DNA from: Isoperla grammatica
Lineage: Eukaryota > Arthropoda > Insecta > Plecoptera > Perlodidae
NCBI GenBank assembly: GCA_945910005.1
Contig: OX246746.1
Span: 28,389,468-28,453,467, forward strand
Length of the DNA: 64,000 nucleotides
Reading direction: 5' to 3'
Positions 22,932 through 34,183 of the stretch are shown piece after piece. Made by a program: the position numbers and the translations under genes. Position 1 is the first letter of the stretch, and each line of letters begins with the position of its first letter. A model generated the notes under the pieces. It was not told where the DNA came from. It ran no database searches and saw only the letters and a program-made list of their open reading frames with translations.

Positions 22932-24869
22932 CCCCCCCCCCCCCCCGTTATCACAACTCCACCGTTCATTCACACAGCAACACTTCAACTATCGGTCTTT
23001 CGCAATCTGGAAGCCGCAAAATACACGTTAAGTTATCATATTTGTGCTCTGTCGTTTTCTGATTGGACATGAAGTTATATACCTACCTCGCGGTTTTAAT
23101 CAAACAGATCGGCAAATCTACAAGTTCAGCAATGTTCTTCCATTTACAGAATTAGCAAAATGGCTGTTTACGAAGTTTCTCAACGTTTAATGTCTTAGAA
23201 ACTATTGACTGTGTCGAATCAGTTGGTAATGTTAAAATATGTGCACTATTTGAAATGGTATGCCTAGATGATACCCAAACAGGTATTACCATAAGAAAAA
23301 AATAGGTCCTAATTCCCCATACGATATGTAGTTTTCTTTGCAACAATTCAACAACATTATTATAAGGTATCTAGGTCAATCAGAAAACTTGCAAAAATTA
23401 GTTCACTTATTCATATGAATGATGTGGTTCAAAAGCTTAAAAATAATGTAACAATTTCGATAGTATTGATATTGGTGTTCATAACAATATAATTTGGAAG
23501 CGCACATGACCACATCATCATACTCATCCGTCATCCGTGCTCATGTAAACAAACAACCATCTATTTATTTTGTGAGTTAAATGTGAATCTATTTCTGTAT
23601 TGAGGGCATTGGACAATTTACGTACAATAGCCTATATATATATATAGGATATATATATATATATATATCTCTTTGTGTAAACGTTAGGTGTGCATAATCT
23701 ACCCTATAAGATGATAATTTATATTATATTGTCGATGCAACAGTAGATGTGTACCAGGCAAAACCGTTGGTCACAGTCACAACGCACGGCTGAGTTCCGC
23801 ATGGAGAGGAAACACCCTCGCATACTCTATGATGCTCTACTTGTCTCACCTAGGCTATGCCAGAGTTTCACGGTGCACACACAACTCAACCTGCGAAGGT
23901 TCTTTTTACGGTTATGGTTAAAACCATTTTTTAAATATTTATTTATTAGACTCGACCTCTCGTTATTTGAAAAACTTTAAAGAAATTAATTTTTTATGGG
24001 TTCTTGTATAAAATATCAACTTGGACTGAAGCTAATTCTTTTACAAATTGATGAAAAATGAAATAATGGCCAACGTTTTTTTGGGTCGACTTCGCTCCAA
24101 GCAATTTGTAGCATGTGTGAACCAACTTGAGATTATTTAAGTATAGGTACTGCTTTACTCCGATTTTCAGCATACGCCAATCATACCAAATCATCTTCCC
24201 CATATTTATAAACCAACATAACTATTTATATCATTATTTATTTATTTACAATGCAATATTGTTCAAATAATTCTTTTATGTTTATAAATAAATGAAAGTG
24301 AAAGTTTTGTGATTGTTTATTTTCGTTGTACTCCCTCCCCTTCCCATATTCATATCTGTGCGTTATCTTCATGTATCATGTCGTTATGGTTCATTACACC
24401 ATATCCTAATATCACTATACAATTCGTATAATTGCTTATTATTGCACCCACAGTGGTGAAATTAGATTGGTTGAGGTCGATAAAAAGAGCAAATTACAGT
24501 GAGTAACTGAAACTGTGGTGACAGGTGTAAGTTACAGCTTTAAGTGTAAGAAACTGTTGCGTAGATGCCAGTGTTGACAGAGTTTATAGATTGCATTACA
24601 CAATTATAATAAAACAATACTAGTGTATATGTGGCCTTCATTGAAGAACAATACGCTATATATATATATATACTCATTATGAGAGGTGTTGTTCTTGCAT
24701 TTGAGCACTACTGACCCACCTTACAATCAGTAAAAACAGATCATGCAATGATACGCATTACATTTTTGCGTAAGCTAAGTGTAAACATGGATATCCATGA
24801 CGCGTGTGATTGCCGTGTGCATCGTGTGCAAATTCTCCACCGCCATAGATTAAAATAAAACCCTTGGAA

Positions 24870-25080
24870 AAAATAATGAATTATCCTAGTTGGCCTCGGT
24901 CTAGTAAACCGCGGTCCCTGCTTTGCAGATTCGAGTCCTGGCTTGGGCATGGATGCCAAGTGTCATCTTCATTACCATCCACTCATCATCTCGATTAGCA
25001 TCGTTGCCAAAGTATGAGACGTTAAGTCCAAATGTATCATCACCATCACATAACCTTCCACCATCAGCCCACAATAAAAG
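24870..25080 (+). repeat. tRNA-like SINE copy
   Basis: It contains ggtctagtaaaccgcggtcc, a B-box-like GATTCGAGTCC and, downstream, 'gattagcatcgttgccaaagtatgagacgt'-type sequence. Parts recur at 4765-4870 (minus) and in weaker form near 35500 and 56540. Dispersed and non-coding. Confidence 0.5.
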
Positions 25081-25375
25081 CTATTTACTGGTATGAGATT
25101 AGTTAGGTCAGAAGAACTACATGGTGTGACTGCTCCGACGATTGATCGTTGCAGCTATAAGTAAAGACTAAGAGTTTCATTCCATTTAAAAGCTTTAGTA
25201 TCACACGTCAACTGATCAGCCCCAACGTTACGAGTTGATAGAAGCGACAGCGACGCTTGTACCCGTTTAGGGACAGTTTCTACCGCTAGGTAGCATATTA
25301 AGTAATTTAAGTTCTGCGAGCGCGACAACCTAAGTCAAAAGTAGCTATATCAGTAGATGTGGTCAGGTTATGTTA

Positions 25376-25540
25376 TAGGCAACCCAAGACAACCTTACTT
25401 ATGCTTTCGTCACAGGCGAAGTTCTCGTATAGCCAATCAGCTATCGTTATTTGCGAGCGCTTGTCTCGGGCGGTTCGCTGGTTGGCTACGAGTGCCTCGC
25501 CTGTGACGAAAGCATATTTAAGGTAGTCTTGGGTTGCCTA
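25376..25540. mobile_element. Short MITE with about 46-bp TIRs
   Basis: The left terminus TAGGCAACCCAAGACAACCT and the right terminus AGGTAGTCTTGGGTTGCCTA are inverse, and the arms continue through GCTTTCGTCACAGGCGA. TA flanks both ends (25374-25375, 25541-25542), compatible with a Tc1/mariner-type target. The 165-bp element has no coding capacity. Confidence 0.75.
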
Positions 25541-25979
25541 TAGTTACTACGTTTGTCTGGTACTTAAATACGTATGTAAATACACACTACTAACTACTAT
25601 AATTAAGTAGGTATAGGCTGTATTTAATTTAGATAGGCATTAGTATTGAAATGTAGCTGAAGTGTTCTCTGCACTGCAGGCTACTCATAAACCTTTGCAC
25701 CGCTGTTCCCCAGTTATTGTCCTCCACCTAAGTATACACAATAAACAGTAGCTAACATGATTATTTTGTTCATAGTGTCCCGGTCGACGTTTGTACTAGA
25801 GTAGTACTAGAGTTCCAATCCACAAAGAAAAAGCTGTTGACATTTTAAGTCAAAAATCGAATTAGGCACCATTTCTTCCGTGTGTTAGTAAGTTAGCCGT
25901 AATTTTGTTCGCTAGAACTCAGCAATGCTAACTGTAAATGTGGGAACGACTCAGAGTCTGCGGCAGCTGAGCGTAGGAA

Positions 25980-26290
25980 TGTATGGTTTTCAATTCCTAT
26001 CTTTTAAAAAACTTTTAAACTCGAAATTGAGGGAAGATACACCAGTCAATACACAACCAGGGTTTACAGGGTAACGGAAACAAATATTTGCAATATTTCA
26101 TTATAGTACAATAATATTGCATCATCGCTTATAATCCAAACATGTTCAATTGTTCGTATTATTTGTTTTGTTATCTGTAAATCCTGATAACATCTGTAAG
26201 GCGTATCTTCCCACAATTTAAAGTTTATAAGTTATTTAAATGACACGAACAGTAAACCTCGTTTTGTGAGCTCTGACTCCAGCAGGAACG
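25980..26290. repeat. Fold-back element copy
   Basis: It shares the order of the 6699-6990 and 28970-30130 copies: attgagggaagatac on the left, then an inverted pair around 'cagggtttacagggtaacgg' and 'gttatctgtaaatcctg', then gtatcttcccacaatt on the right. Non-coding. Confidence 0.5.
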
Positions 26291-26321
26291 CTTCGGTAAC
26301 CTTGCTAAGCCCGGCCACGCC

Positions 26322-26617
26322 CAGGGCTGTATGAAAGCATTAGGCTGGAGCCTAGGGCGCCGACATCCCCCCCCCCCCCCGTCCCCCTATCGGCGCCGAA
26401 ATGAGCTGAGGGCCGAGGCGTGTAACTCCTAGCTTTTTAAAGGGGCCAGTGAAATTATACAATTTGGTGAGTTGCAATGTATTAGTTGCATACTTTTTTT
26501 TTACACCTAAAATGCATGCATAATTATGTTTTTAGCATGTTGAATTTAGGGGGAGGGGGGGGGGGGGGCGTATCTACGTTTTAGCCTCTGGGCGCCAAAT
26601 GTCTTAATCCGGCCCTG
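26322..26617. mobile_element. hAT-type non-autonomous element with 8-bp TSD
   Basis: The 296-bp element starts CAGGGCTG and ends CGGCCCTG. It is bracketed by the identical octamer GCCACGCC (26314-26321 and 26618-26625). An 8-bp target duplication with CAGGG termini is characteristic of hAT transposons. The interior has long C and G tracts and no open frame. Confidence 0.85.
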
Positions 26618-27051
26618 GCCACGCCCCCTACTCTTCTCGTCACTTTCCTCCTTAGCCTCCTCAATTCCAAGCCGTTATACTAATTTTACTCATAAATGCT
26701 ATTTTTTAAGAAAATTAACATAAAATACAATTTTTCTTACAAAAAGTAATACTATATAAAGTATAAATCATCTGTTGGCCACCCCTATATCCCTCCCCGC
26801 ATTATAATATGTTAAGGGTTGTGGAAGGGGGGGTGGGATATTTTATGACGACACCTCTTCATTCTGTGTGACTGTCGTCATATCTTATTAGTCTGCATCA
26901 TCAGAAAACGGAGATCTGTACGGCATGCAGTGCATAAACACGATCTTTTCCCTGACAAGACTATACCAAAAAAACTTTTTTCCAGAATTTGTTGAGGTCA
27001 AAACGTCGTTGACTTACCTGATGTAACGATAGCCTGGCTTCGTGATCTGAC

Positions 27052-27059
27052 TATATAAA
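27052..27059 (+). promoter_or_regulatory. TATA box of lipocalin B
   Basis: TATATAAA lies 49-56 bp upstream of the ATG, placing a transcription start near 27082-27084 and leaving a 5' UTR of about 25 nt. The same TATAAACG core occurs before gene D, which suggests the cluster shares a promoter type. Confidence 0.65.
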
Positions 27060-27107
27060 CGTGGAATTGGGCAGTATTTGAGTAGTTTCTTGTTCGATCG
27101 CTGCAAG

Positions 27108-30100
27108 ATGAGGGCGCTGACAGTTCTAGTCCTGTGTACGGTAGCTGTCCACGTGCAAGCTCAAGCATACAGTATCGGTACTTGTCCTTACCAGAAGGCG
27201 CAACCCTTCTTTAACTACCTCCTAGTAAGTACGTTTTCTTCTACTTATTCTCAGTATTATTCATTTCTATCATTTATTATGTTGACCATATTTATTTTTG
27301 TCCCCACTTGTTAGGTTTAATTAACGTTTTTTTAATTATATCTTGAGAACGCTACACAATAAACAAAAGTGATAAATTAGCGAGATTTAGTTACCAATCA
27401 AAAGAGTAGATACTTAAGAGAAAAGAAGCTAGCCCTGGAGTATATATTATTAAGCATTATACATACATAGCATACAATATAGCAGTCATTCCGTGGGGGT
27501 GTATGATAATAATATCAAAATTAATAAAAATGACAAATTGATCATTAATAATGGTATTCAGTAATGCGATAGAATGAACATGTTATGCCTACAGGAGGGG
27601 TAAAGAGGAGGGATACAAACGATACAATTTGGAATTGAGGAAATCATCTAAGAAATAAAATGAATTATGAATGAGAAATGATTTTACTTTGACTCAAAAA
27701 ATGCTGTGGGAGAAAAGTTCTCAATAGATTGTGGAACTTTGTTGTAACTTTTTCTGCAAAGGTAACTGGGACTGTTTTCAAAGAATGTGTGGTTGGACAT
27801 GGACATGGGGATATGTTAGAATTGGACCGTGTTTCATGGGGGGGGGGGGGGGGGTGATATTTTTGAGGTACTTGTCAGTAGTACTACCTATACATTCGCC
27901 CATGGTACTTATTCCCATACCTAGTTATAAACGCTACAAATCTGTATTGTGTGTTACAGTATAATGGTCTGTGGTATGAACAGCTCAGGTACGACAACGA
28001 ATACCAGCTTGGATACCATTGTGACAAAAGAGTCTACGCCACTGCTAGTGGAGGGTATATTGGTGTGGTTCATACCCGGTACAGTGACTTGTAAGTACCC
28101 CACTGGTTCACTACCACTACATAGTTGAACCTCAAGTAAATGTTTCACTGTGGTATAGCATGCAGCGTAATCCTTCGTTTCACTGCAAAATATACTATTT
28201 AACCTTTCAATCCCGAATTTTATATCTTATATTACATTTCAAAGTTCATCATCTTGAAAGGTCGTTATTTTTAAAGACATTTTTCAAATTTGAACGTACT
28301 TAATTCTTTTTTATTTTGAAAAATTTGGACTTTGTATTTTCTAAGTTATTATGGGTACAAACTTATGGCATGTTAAGATTTAGCGGGAGAGAGAAAGTTC
28401 TGGATTGTAAATCTATTCCATTACAAAAACTCTTTAATTTGGTATTCAATGCAAATCAAACCATATACAGTCATACTCTATGTTGATAGGCTCAACTTTA
28501 GCCCTATGAGCACACCAAGGCCACGTCATTGTGTAGCCATGCAACCACCACACATAACTTACGTAACTAACAAATCTCAATCTTCGTATAGAGGAAATTC
28601 TACATTCTTGGATTTCCCTGTAGATTGAATAAATTGAAATTAAAGAACAAAAATAGTTTAACATTAAAAACAAAGTAGTTCCTTTGCATTCTAACAATTC
28701 ACACGTATATACACAAGAAGTAATCTAATCGAAGTTCTAGCGTTTGACGATAACCACTTTTTTTTGTTTTTGTAGATTTGGCGTAAGTGTAGTCCCAGGT
28801 CAAATGATCAGCTCCGCTGCACCTACGGAAGGCAAATTCACCGTCAGGTATCCAATATTGTGTAAGTTGTACTAGAGATAGGTAATTGTTTCCATAATCC
28901 ATCATACTGATGTAATGACGAGCAGGGTTGTATGCGACACCTCAACGTGTCACGGCAGATGTGTCAAGTATGGATCTACGGCAGCAGAGCGGGAGAATTG
29001 TGACAATTTAAGGTTTTCTGGTCCTATATTTACTAAGAAAACGCTCTGTTTGACGCGTTGATAAGCGAGCGTGTCAATATCTATGAACTTTCTGGCGAAA
29101 AGTTTTCAATGCTAATACGAACAACAATAAACAACAATTTAAGAATGCGCATTGCAAAAATTGTTCTTATTTCCATGGCTATTATACTTTCCGACATTGT
29201 TGTATGCAGTGCAATGTGCGTTGCTAAGAATGTTCGTGGTCATGTTTTCAACACGGTCCGCCACCGTTACTAACACGTCTTATTGACAGCAATAGAAATG
29301 TAATTTCTGCCTCTAATACGTATCGGATTGCGTTTACATTAGTATATTCGTGTCCGGACAAAAATTTACTATAAGATAGCCACCTCACATTTTGCCGTTA
29401 CTGCGTTTTAGACAAATATTTTCGTGTAACTTTAGTGTAACTTTGCCAATACTTATCAGATCGCCATAAGATTAACATATTCGTGACCGGAAAAATCTGT
29501 AAAAAAAATCAAGCCATCTAACATTTTGCCGCCATTTTGTTTCAGAAAAATATTTTGCAGTAACTATGGTGTAACTTTGTGACTTTTCAAACGATTTTGC
29601 CTCAAAACTATACACCTTCAATCCACATCGAGGCTTGAAGATGGTCCAAATTTTAAGTTGATCGGACTTTCCGTTCGACCGCTATCGACAGACATAAAAA
29701 AAAAAAAAAAAAAAAAAAACAGAACGAAGTGCCATAAGAGTCTTGTGGAGACGCTCGCTTCGCTCGCTTAAAAACAACTTTTAAGCTGAAAATTGTGGGA
29801 AAAAACATCAACTATAGGCTAGCTATTGTCAGGGTCAACAGAAAACGAAAACAAATAAATACATATACTTTATTACAATTGGATTAAATTCAATCATATA
29901 ATAATATTGCATTTAATTAATCGTAATAAATTATTCCGATAATACAATAATATCGTATATTATCGCATTTACGCAAACGTAACGACTTGTGCGTGTATTT
30001 GTTTTCGTTGTCTGTAGACCCTGCATAATATCAAGCTGGATCTTCCCACAATTGTGATATCAAAGGTTGTTTTAAAGATACGAACATAAAACCTTAAGTT

Positions 30101-32652
30101 CTCTAGCTCTGCTGCCGCATACTCGACATAAAAGAAATATCAGACTCTCTCTCGTCCGTGGCAAATAACTAGGAAAACGCTCCGCGTTGCCAGATGAGCG
30201 ATTTTGTTTTCAATAAATCAAACAAGTGGAACACTGTAAAGAAACCAATGTCAATTCCCCTGAATAAAAACTAAATATTTTTTTACAAAATGGCGGTTAA
30301 AGCTACAATTCCAAAACTTGTATCCAGTGTTGACATTGTTGGTGTGGATATAACTGTAAACAATTATTTAAATCTGTTTATAGGTTTAAATTAAAAAAAA
30401 AATAAAACGCGATGTTTTTCACTAATTCATTTTTTGTAGGTTGGCATCTTGACGGATTTGGCTGATTATGTAACAGCATCTAGTTTAGTGGTCACGGGCG
30501 TTGACTTAAAATTTCAGCCAAATCCGTCAAGCCGTTTGACCTGTGCGCGACGAACAAAATTTGGCGCGCACACGGACAAAGCGCCGATCGAGTTGTATGG
30601 AGAGATTCGCTATCGCTCATCTAATTATGTATTAGTGTAAAAAAATCCTACCACAAAGAGAAATACGAAAAAATTTACGAAATCGTATATTTTGGTCTAA
30701 TTGCTCAACCTTCATACACGTACGTGATTTTCACCCCTGAGTAACGAGACAAAGTAAAGCAGATTTCAATATCTGCGTCTTTGTTGTGGATTAGAAATAC
30801 ATATCCTCCTTGCCAATCATGTAAGCATAACCACGTTGAGCATTTTGCACTATTGTTCCAGGGAATTGGCCTATGAAGTATTGGGTTCTCGATACTGACT
30901 ACTCGACCTACTCAATCAACTGGGCTTGTTCCGACATTCCAGGCCTCGTTAACAGACGTAAGCTACTATAATAGGCTATTTATTTATTTATTTTATTGTA
31001 ATTAGGTCCAGTGTAGGGCACAATGCCCTCTTTAGCCTGACGAGTGATGATTGATGAATGATAATGAGGAAGGGAGGAGGGGAAGCCTGGTACCGGCACG
31101 TAGCTACTCCTGTCGAAAAGTACCAAGGGGACCATCGGCTTTACGTCCCATCCGAAAGGACGGTGTAACTTTGACCAGTCATATAGGTTCCTCCACTAAC
31201 CTGGACTGCCGAGCAGTTGACGAGAAGAACGAAGCTGTTACACAAGCTTTCGAACCCTCCAATCTGCTCTAACCAACGGTAACTAGTGTTTCAGAGGTGA
31301 GTGGTCACCCATCCACCTCCTGACCTAGCCCGAGGCTGCTTAACTTCAAAGTTCGTATAGGAAAATAGGCTACCTCCTTATCTGTCATATATAACAGACG
31401 TTTAAGCTACTATATAATAGGCTACCTCCTTATCTGTCATATATACAGACGTAAGGTACTGTAGGCTACCTCCTTATCTGTCATATTTAACATACGTAAG
31501 CTACTATAGGCTACCTCCTTATCCGTCATATATAACAGACGTAGGCTACTATAGGCTACCTCCTTATCTGTCATATATAACAGACGTAAGCTAATATAGG
31601 CTACCTCCTTATCTGTCATATATAACAGACGTAGGCTACTATAGGCTACCTCCTTATCTGTCATATATAACAGACTTAAGGTACTGTAGGCTACCTCCTT
31701 ATCTGTCATATATAACAGACGTAAGCTACTATAGGCTACCTCCTTATCTGTCATATATAACAGACGTAAGCTGCTATAGGCTACCTCCTTATCTGTCATA
31801 TATAACAGACGTAAGCTGCTATAGGCTACCTCCTTATCTGTCATATATAACAGACGTAAGCTGCTATAGGCTACCTCCTTATCTGTCATATATAATAGAC
31901 GTAAGCTGCTATAGGCTACCTCCTTATCGGTCATATATAACAGACGTAAGCTGCTATAGGCTACCTCTTTATCTGTCATATATAACAGACGTAAGCTGCT
32001 ATAGGCTACCTCCTTATCGGTCATATATAACAGACGTAAGCTGCTATAGGCTACCTCTTTATCTGTCATATATAACAGACGTAAGCTGCTATAGGCTACC
32101 TCCTTATTTGTCATATATAACAGACGTAAGCTGCTATAGGCTACCTCCTTGGATGATATCTGTAATATGGAGATACGCCTGTAGTAATCTTTAATAATAG
32201 TTGGCCCCGACTGAGGATCAAACCCAGATCGCCGGTTCTACATACCGGTGCTCTTTCCAAGCTACACCTGTTGGCTGTTATGACAAACCTCTATTCAACT
32301 GATATTAGTTTGTTTGTACTTTATATTATATAATATATTTTAATTTTATTTTATTATACTTGAATTCCCATTTAATTTTAATTATTGTTCTCGTTTTTTC
32401 CCCATATTATTATTACAAGTTTATTATGTTGTCTTTGTTTGCAAATCAGTTTTATAGATAAATGAATGAATGAATGCCAAGGTGAGTTCTACAGCTAGTT
32501 ATAATACTCCTTTTGTTTCAGAATACCTGTGGGTCTACACGCGAGCCAAGAATCCACCGGAGCAGTTGTTAAGAACACTGAGGGGTTTGATTGCATACAA
32601 AGGCCTCTCTACAGGGCCCTTGATTGAAATAAAGCAAAACTGCGCTATTTAG
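27108..32652 (+). CDS. Lipocalin B (apolipoprotein D-like), 5 exons, 186 aa
   Basis: Exons 27108-27224, 27960-28090, 28776-28861, 30862-30957 and 32522-32652 join in frame (phases 0, 2, 1, 1). The product has a signal peptide (MRALTVLVLCTVAVHVQA), the GxW motif as YNGLWYEQLRYDN, the second motif DTDYSTYSINW and the third-motif arginine in VYTRAKNP. The four disulfide cysteines are in GTCP, GYHCDK, NWAC and the C-terminal QNC. The ATG is the first after a TATA box. It is closest to gene C: both have CPYQxAQP, YSINW and YLWVYTR. Intron 3 contains a nested fold-back and two rolling-circle-like elements. Intron 4 contains a 5S-derived SINE only 21 bp after the donor, and a minisatellite that repeats the donor itself. 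An AATAAA at 33045-33050 is a candidate polyadenylation signal. Secreted ligand carrier by family; ligand unknown. Confidence 0.92.
28970..30130. repeat. Fold-back element interrupted by a rolling-circle-like insertion
   Basis: The outer ends are inverse (left ctacggcagcagagc near 28980; right gctctgctgccgcata near 30110). The interior carries the aattgtggga / tcccacaatt and gtcagggtcaacag / ctgtagaccctg pairs seen at 6699-6990 and 25980-26290. Its left arm is split by the 737-bp element at 29033-29769. It lies in intron 3 of lipocalin B. Confidence 0.6.
29033..29769 (-). mobile_element. Rolling-circle-like element, family 1, copy 3
   Basis: Inverted copy of the 19795-20532 element. On the minus strand it starts AAGCGAGCGAAGCGAGCG and ends TTTTCTTAG followed by T. 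A 71-codon frame (29058-29273 plus) corresponds to the frame in copy 1; amino-acid changes between copies look unconstrained. The element is nested in a fold-back repeat. Confidence 0.55.
30169..30624 (-). mobile_element. Rolling-circle-like element, family 2
   Basis: On the minus strand the 456-bp element starts TTAGATGAGCGATAGCGAAT and ends GGAGCGTTTTCCTAG followed by T. The last 14 bases are shared with family 1, and its start aligns loosely with the family 1 start (both have GCGA..AGCGA..TCTCC). It has subterminal inverted motifs (AGATGAGCGAT / ATCGCTCATCT) and an internal perfect 17-bp inverted repeat (30449-30465, 30514-30530). Non-coding; in intron 3 of lipocalin B. Confidence 0.5.
30979..31363 (-). 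mobile_element. 5S rRNA-derived SINE, copy 2 (5'-truncated)
   Basis: Same element as 2250-2668, reversed. The 5S head is truncated, retaining box C and most of box A. A 9-bp target duplication AATAGGCTA lies at 30970-30978 and 31364-31372. It inserted into the first unit of the minisatellite derived from the exon 4 donor of lipocalin B, 21 bp past that donor. Confidence 0.88.
31364..32150 (+). repeat. 45-bp minisatellite carrying copies of the exon 4 splice donor
   Basis: About 17 units of 45 bp (taggctacctccttatctgt, catatataacagacgtaagctgcta). The segment AACAGACgtaagctactata is the same as the real exon 4 / intron 4 junction of lipocalin B (AACAGAC at 30951-30957, gtaagctactata after it). 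Most units keep an intact GTAAGC; some have GTAGGC or TTAAGG. The unit length divisible by three gives a long antisense open frame that is not a gene. Confidence 0.92.
32206..32282 (-). repeat. tRNA-like sequence (SINE head or tRNA pseudogene)
   Basis: On the minus strand it has a D-arm-like GTAGCTTGGAAAGAGC, an anticodon stem CCGGT/ACCGG closing the seven-base loop ATGTAGA (anticodon would be GTA), and a T-arm B box GGTTTGATCC. The 5' acceptor strand does not pair with the 3' end (CAGTCGGGGCCA), so it is not a functional tRNA gene. Confidence 0.5.
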
Positions 32653-33044
32653 GAGCCCTAGCAGAGGGAAGTGGCTAATATTTCGAGTAATTGGGGTGTT
32701 GGGGTAAAGTTTCCCAGACTAAAGTTTACCAGAAGTAGAAATCAAAACAAGTGTATAATATGGAGATGAATAGAGTCGAGTTTTGGGAATTTAAATTGCA
32801 TTTAAAATAATTACAAAGTAAAAACGTTCTTCACACATTTTTTAAATGCTTTCTTCTATTTCGGATAAAGTCTTCAGAAATAGAATTGGTTTTGGTATTA
32901 TTTTGGACTGGTTATAAACAATATTGTAGTTGCAAATAGTATTTTGATTACTCTCCCCTGATATTGCTTCCATCATTCACCAATGCATCTATTGACTACA
33001 ATATAATATTATATTGTTACTGTGTAATAATTTGAACCTGAGTA

Positions 33045-33050
33045 AATAAA
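33045..33050 (+). terminator. Candidate polyadenylation signal of lipocalin B
   Basis: AATAAA lies 393 bp after the stop codon, with a T-rich stretch some 30 bp downstream. Position is plausible; no transcript evidence. Confidence 0.4.
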
Positions 33051-33240
33051 ATAGGGAGTCCAGGAATATGATGTTTTAGTTATGTGTTCCCATTACAACC
33101 ATAATTCCCTATCCAAACCTCCCGCAACATCAACCCACGCGACGTATTGTACTACTATTGCATTGCGTGTCAGTTACGTCTTAATGATCAACATTGACTA
33201 ATGATTAGTATATTTTAGTTTTGCATTTCCGTTTTCACAC

Positions 33241-33894
33241 TTGAGTCGTATAGATGCAAAACTCGTCTTATCCGCTTTTTTTCAAAATTGGTTACGCACG
33301 CTATTTTCTTCGTCTTCCACATGAGAATTAAACTAAAATAAAATATTTAAACAAAAGTTGCTTCATCCAGTAGTAAAAGTATGTCGAATATTGAGCGTTT
33401 TTCCAAAACTTGTCTTATCCATGCAGCATTCATTTTCAAAACTTGTCATAGAGCGCGTTACGAAATATGTTGTGTGTTTCATTTCACTAAAGAAGGCAGT
33501 CACTTTTGTTTGTTTTACGTGAGCTGTGAGTTCTACTTTGACATCTAGGCGTAAAACTGTGTAATGTAATGTAAACCCGATTGCACCAATTGTGTTTGAG
33601 AATGTTATATTGGTTTCCCCCTCCATCCATTCACTTTCATCACCAAAACTTGTCATATCCACTTTGCAGTTCCAAAACTTGTCGTATCCATCATTAAATA
33701 AATAATTGCGAGAATATGACAACAACTAGATTTATAAATACCATATCAAATGATTTCAAATGATAATCTTGAATATATTAATACCATTCAATTTGACAAC
33801 CTTAACAGTGAAACATATAATACTATATTTTCAGTTCATCAACAATTTCAGAAAGTGGATAAGGTGAGTTTTGCATCTATACGACTCACTTAGT
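33241..33894. mobile_element. TIR element with repeated CAAAACTTGTC motifs
   Basis: The left end (GAGTCGTATAGATGCAAAAC) has a perfect inverse at the right end (GTTTTGCATCTATACGACTC), giving an element of about 650 bp. Inside, the motif (C/G)AAAACTYGTCNTATCC recurs near 33253, 33406, 33438, 33646 and 33673, and inverted near 33860. This could be an array of transposase-binding subterminal repeats. The 120-codon minus-strand frame inside (33363-33725) has no recognisable domain and probably arises by chance. Confidence 0.65.
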
Positions 33895-34136
33895 AGTTAA
33901 TATTTTCGGAGTAAAAACAATTGCTAGATTGAGGACGCGGTCTTCGTAGAATACCTAAGTGAACCCTAGTCGCATAACTAACTTTTATCTTCCTTTACAA
34001 CAACTGTCAGACCAAAATAATACATTTTTATAAGTTTAATAGAATTTGTTTTAAATCCAAAACCGTTATGTTTGTCATTTTGTACGACTAGTTCTTTATA
34101 CAAAATTTATAATATAGCACGCACCATATTTGCTTA

Positions 34137-34183
34137 GTGCATAAAAGGTTATAATGAAGCCTTCATTATAACCTTTTATGCAC
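34137..34183. repeat. Perfect 47-bp palindrome
   Basis: Two 23-base arms (GTGCATAAAAGGTTATAATG plus AAG, and the exact inverse) flank a single C. It could form a perfect hairpin. No neighbouring gene explains it; it may be a collapsed MITE. Confidence 0.9.

Larger units (their letters stand above)
22932..27051. other. Intergenic region between lipocalins A and B
   Basis: It begins with a 15-base C tract directly after the gene A stop. It then holds likely 3' UTR, (TA)n runs near 23635-23667 and 24657-24671, an AATAAA at 24287-24292, and the SINE, MITE, fold-back and hAT copies listed separately. No further lipocalin exon was found. Confidence 0.5.

Noticed and set aside
31437..32114. 225-codon minus-strand frame of MTDKEVAYSSLRLLY repeats
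   Set aside because: Antisense reading of the 45-bp minisatellite in a lipocalin B intron.
31364..32150. CRISPR-like array
   Set aside because: Repeats are directly abutting with no unique spacers, and the sequence is from an animal genome.
32206..32282. tRNA-Tyr gene on the minus strand
   Set aside because: Anticodon and T arms look right, but the acceptor stem does not pair; better read as a tRNA-derived relic.
33363..33725. 120-codon minus-strand frame inside the 33241-33894 element
   Set aside because: No recognisable domain; repeated TSFG pieces come from the element's recurring DNA motif.
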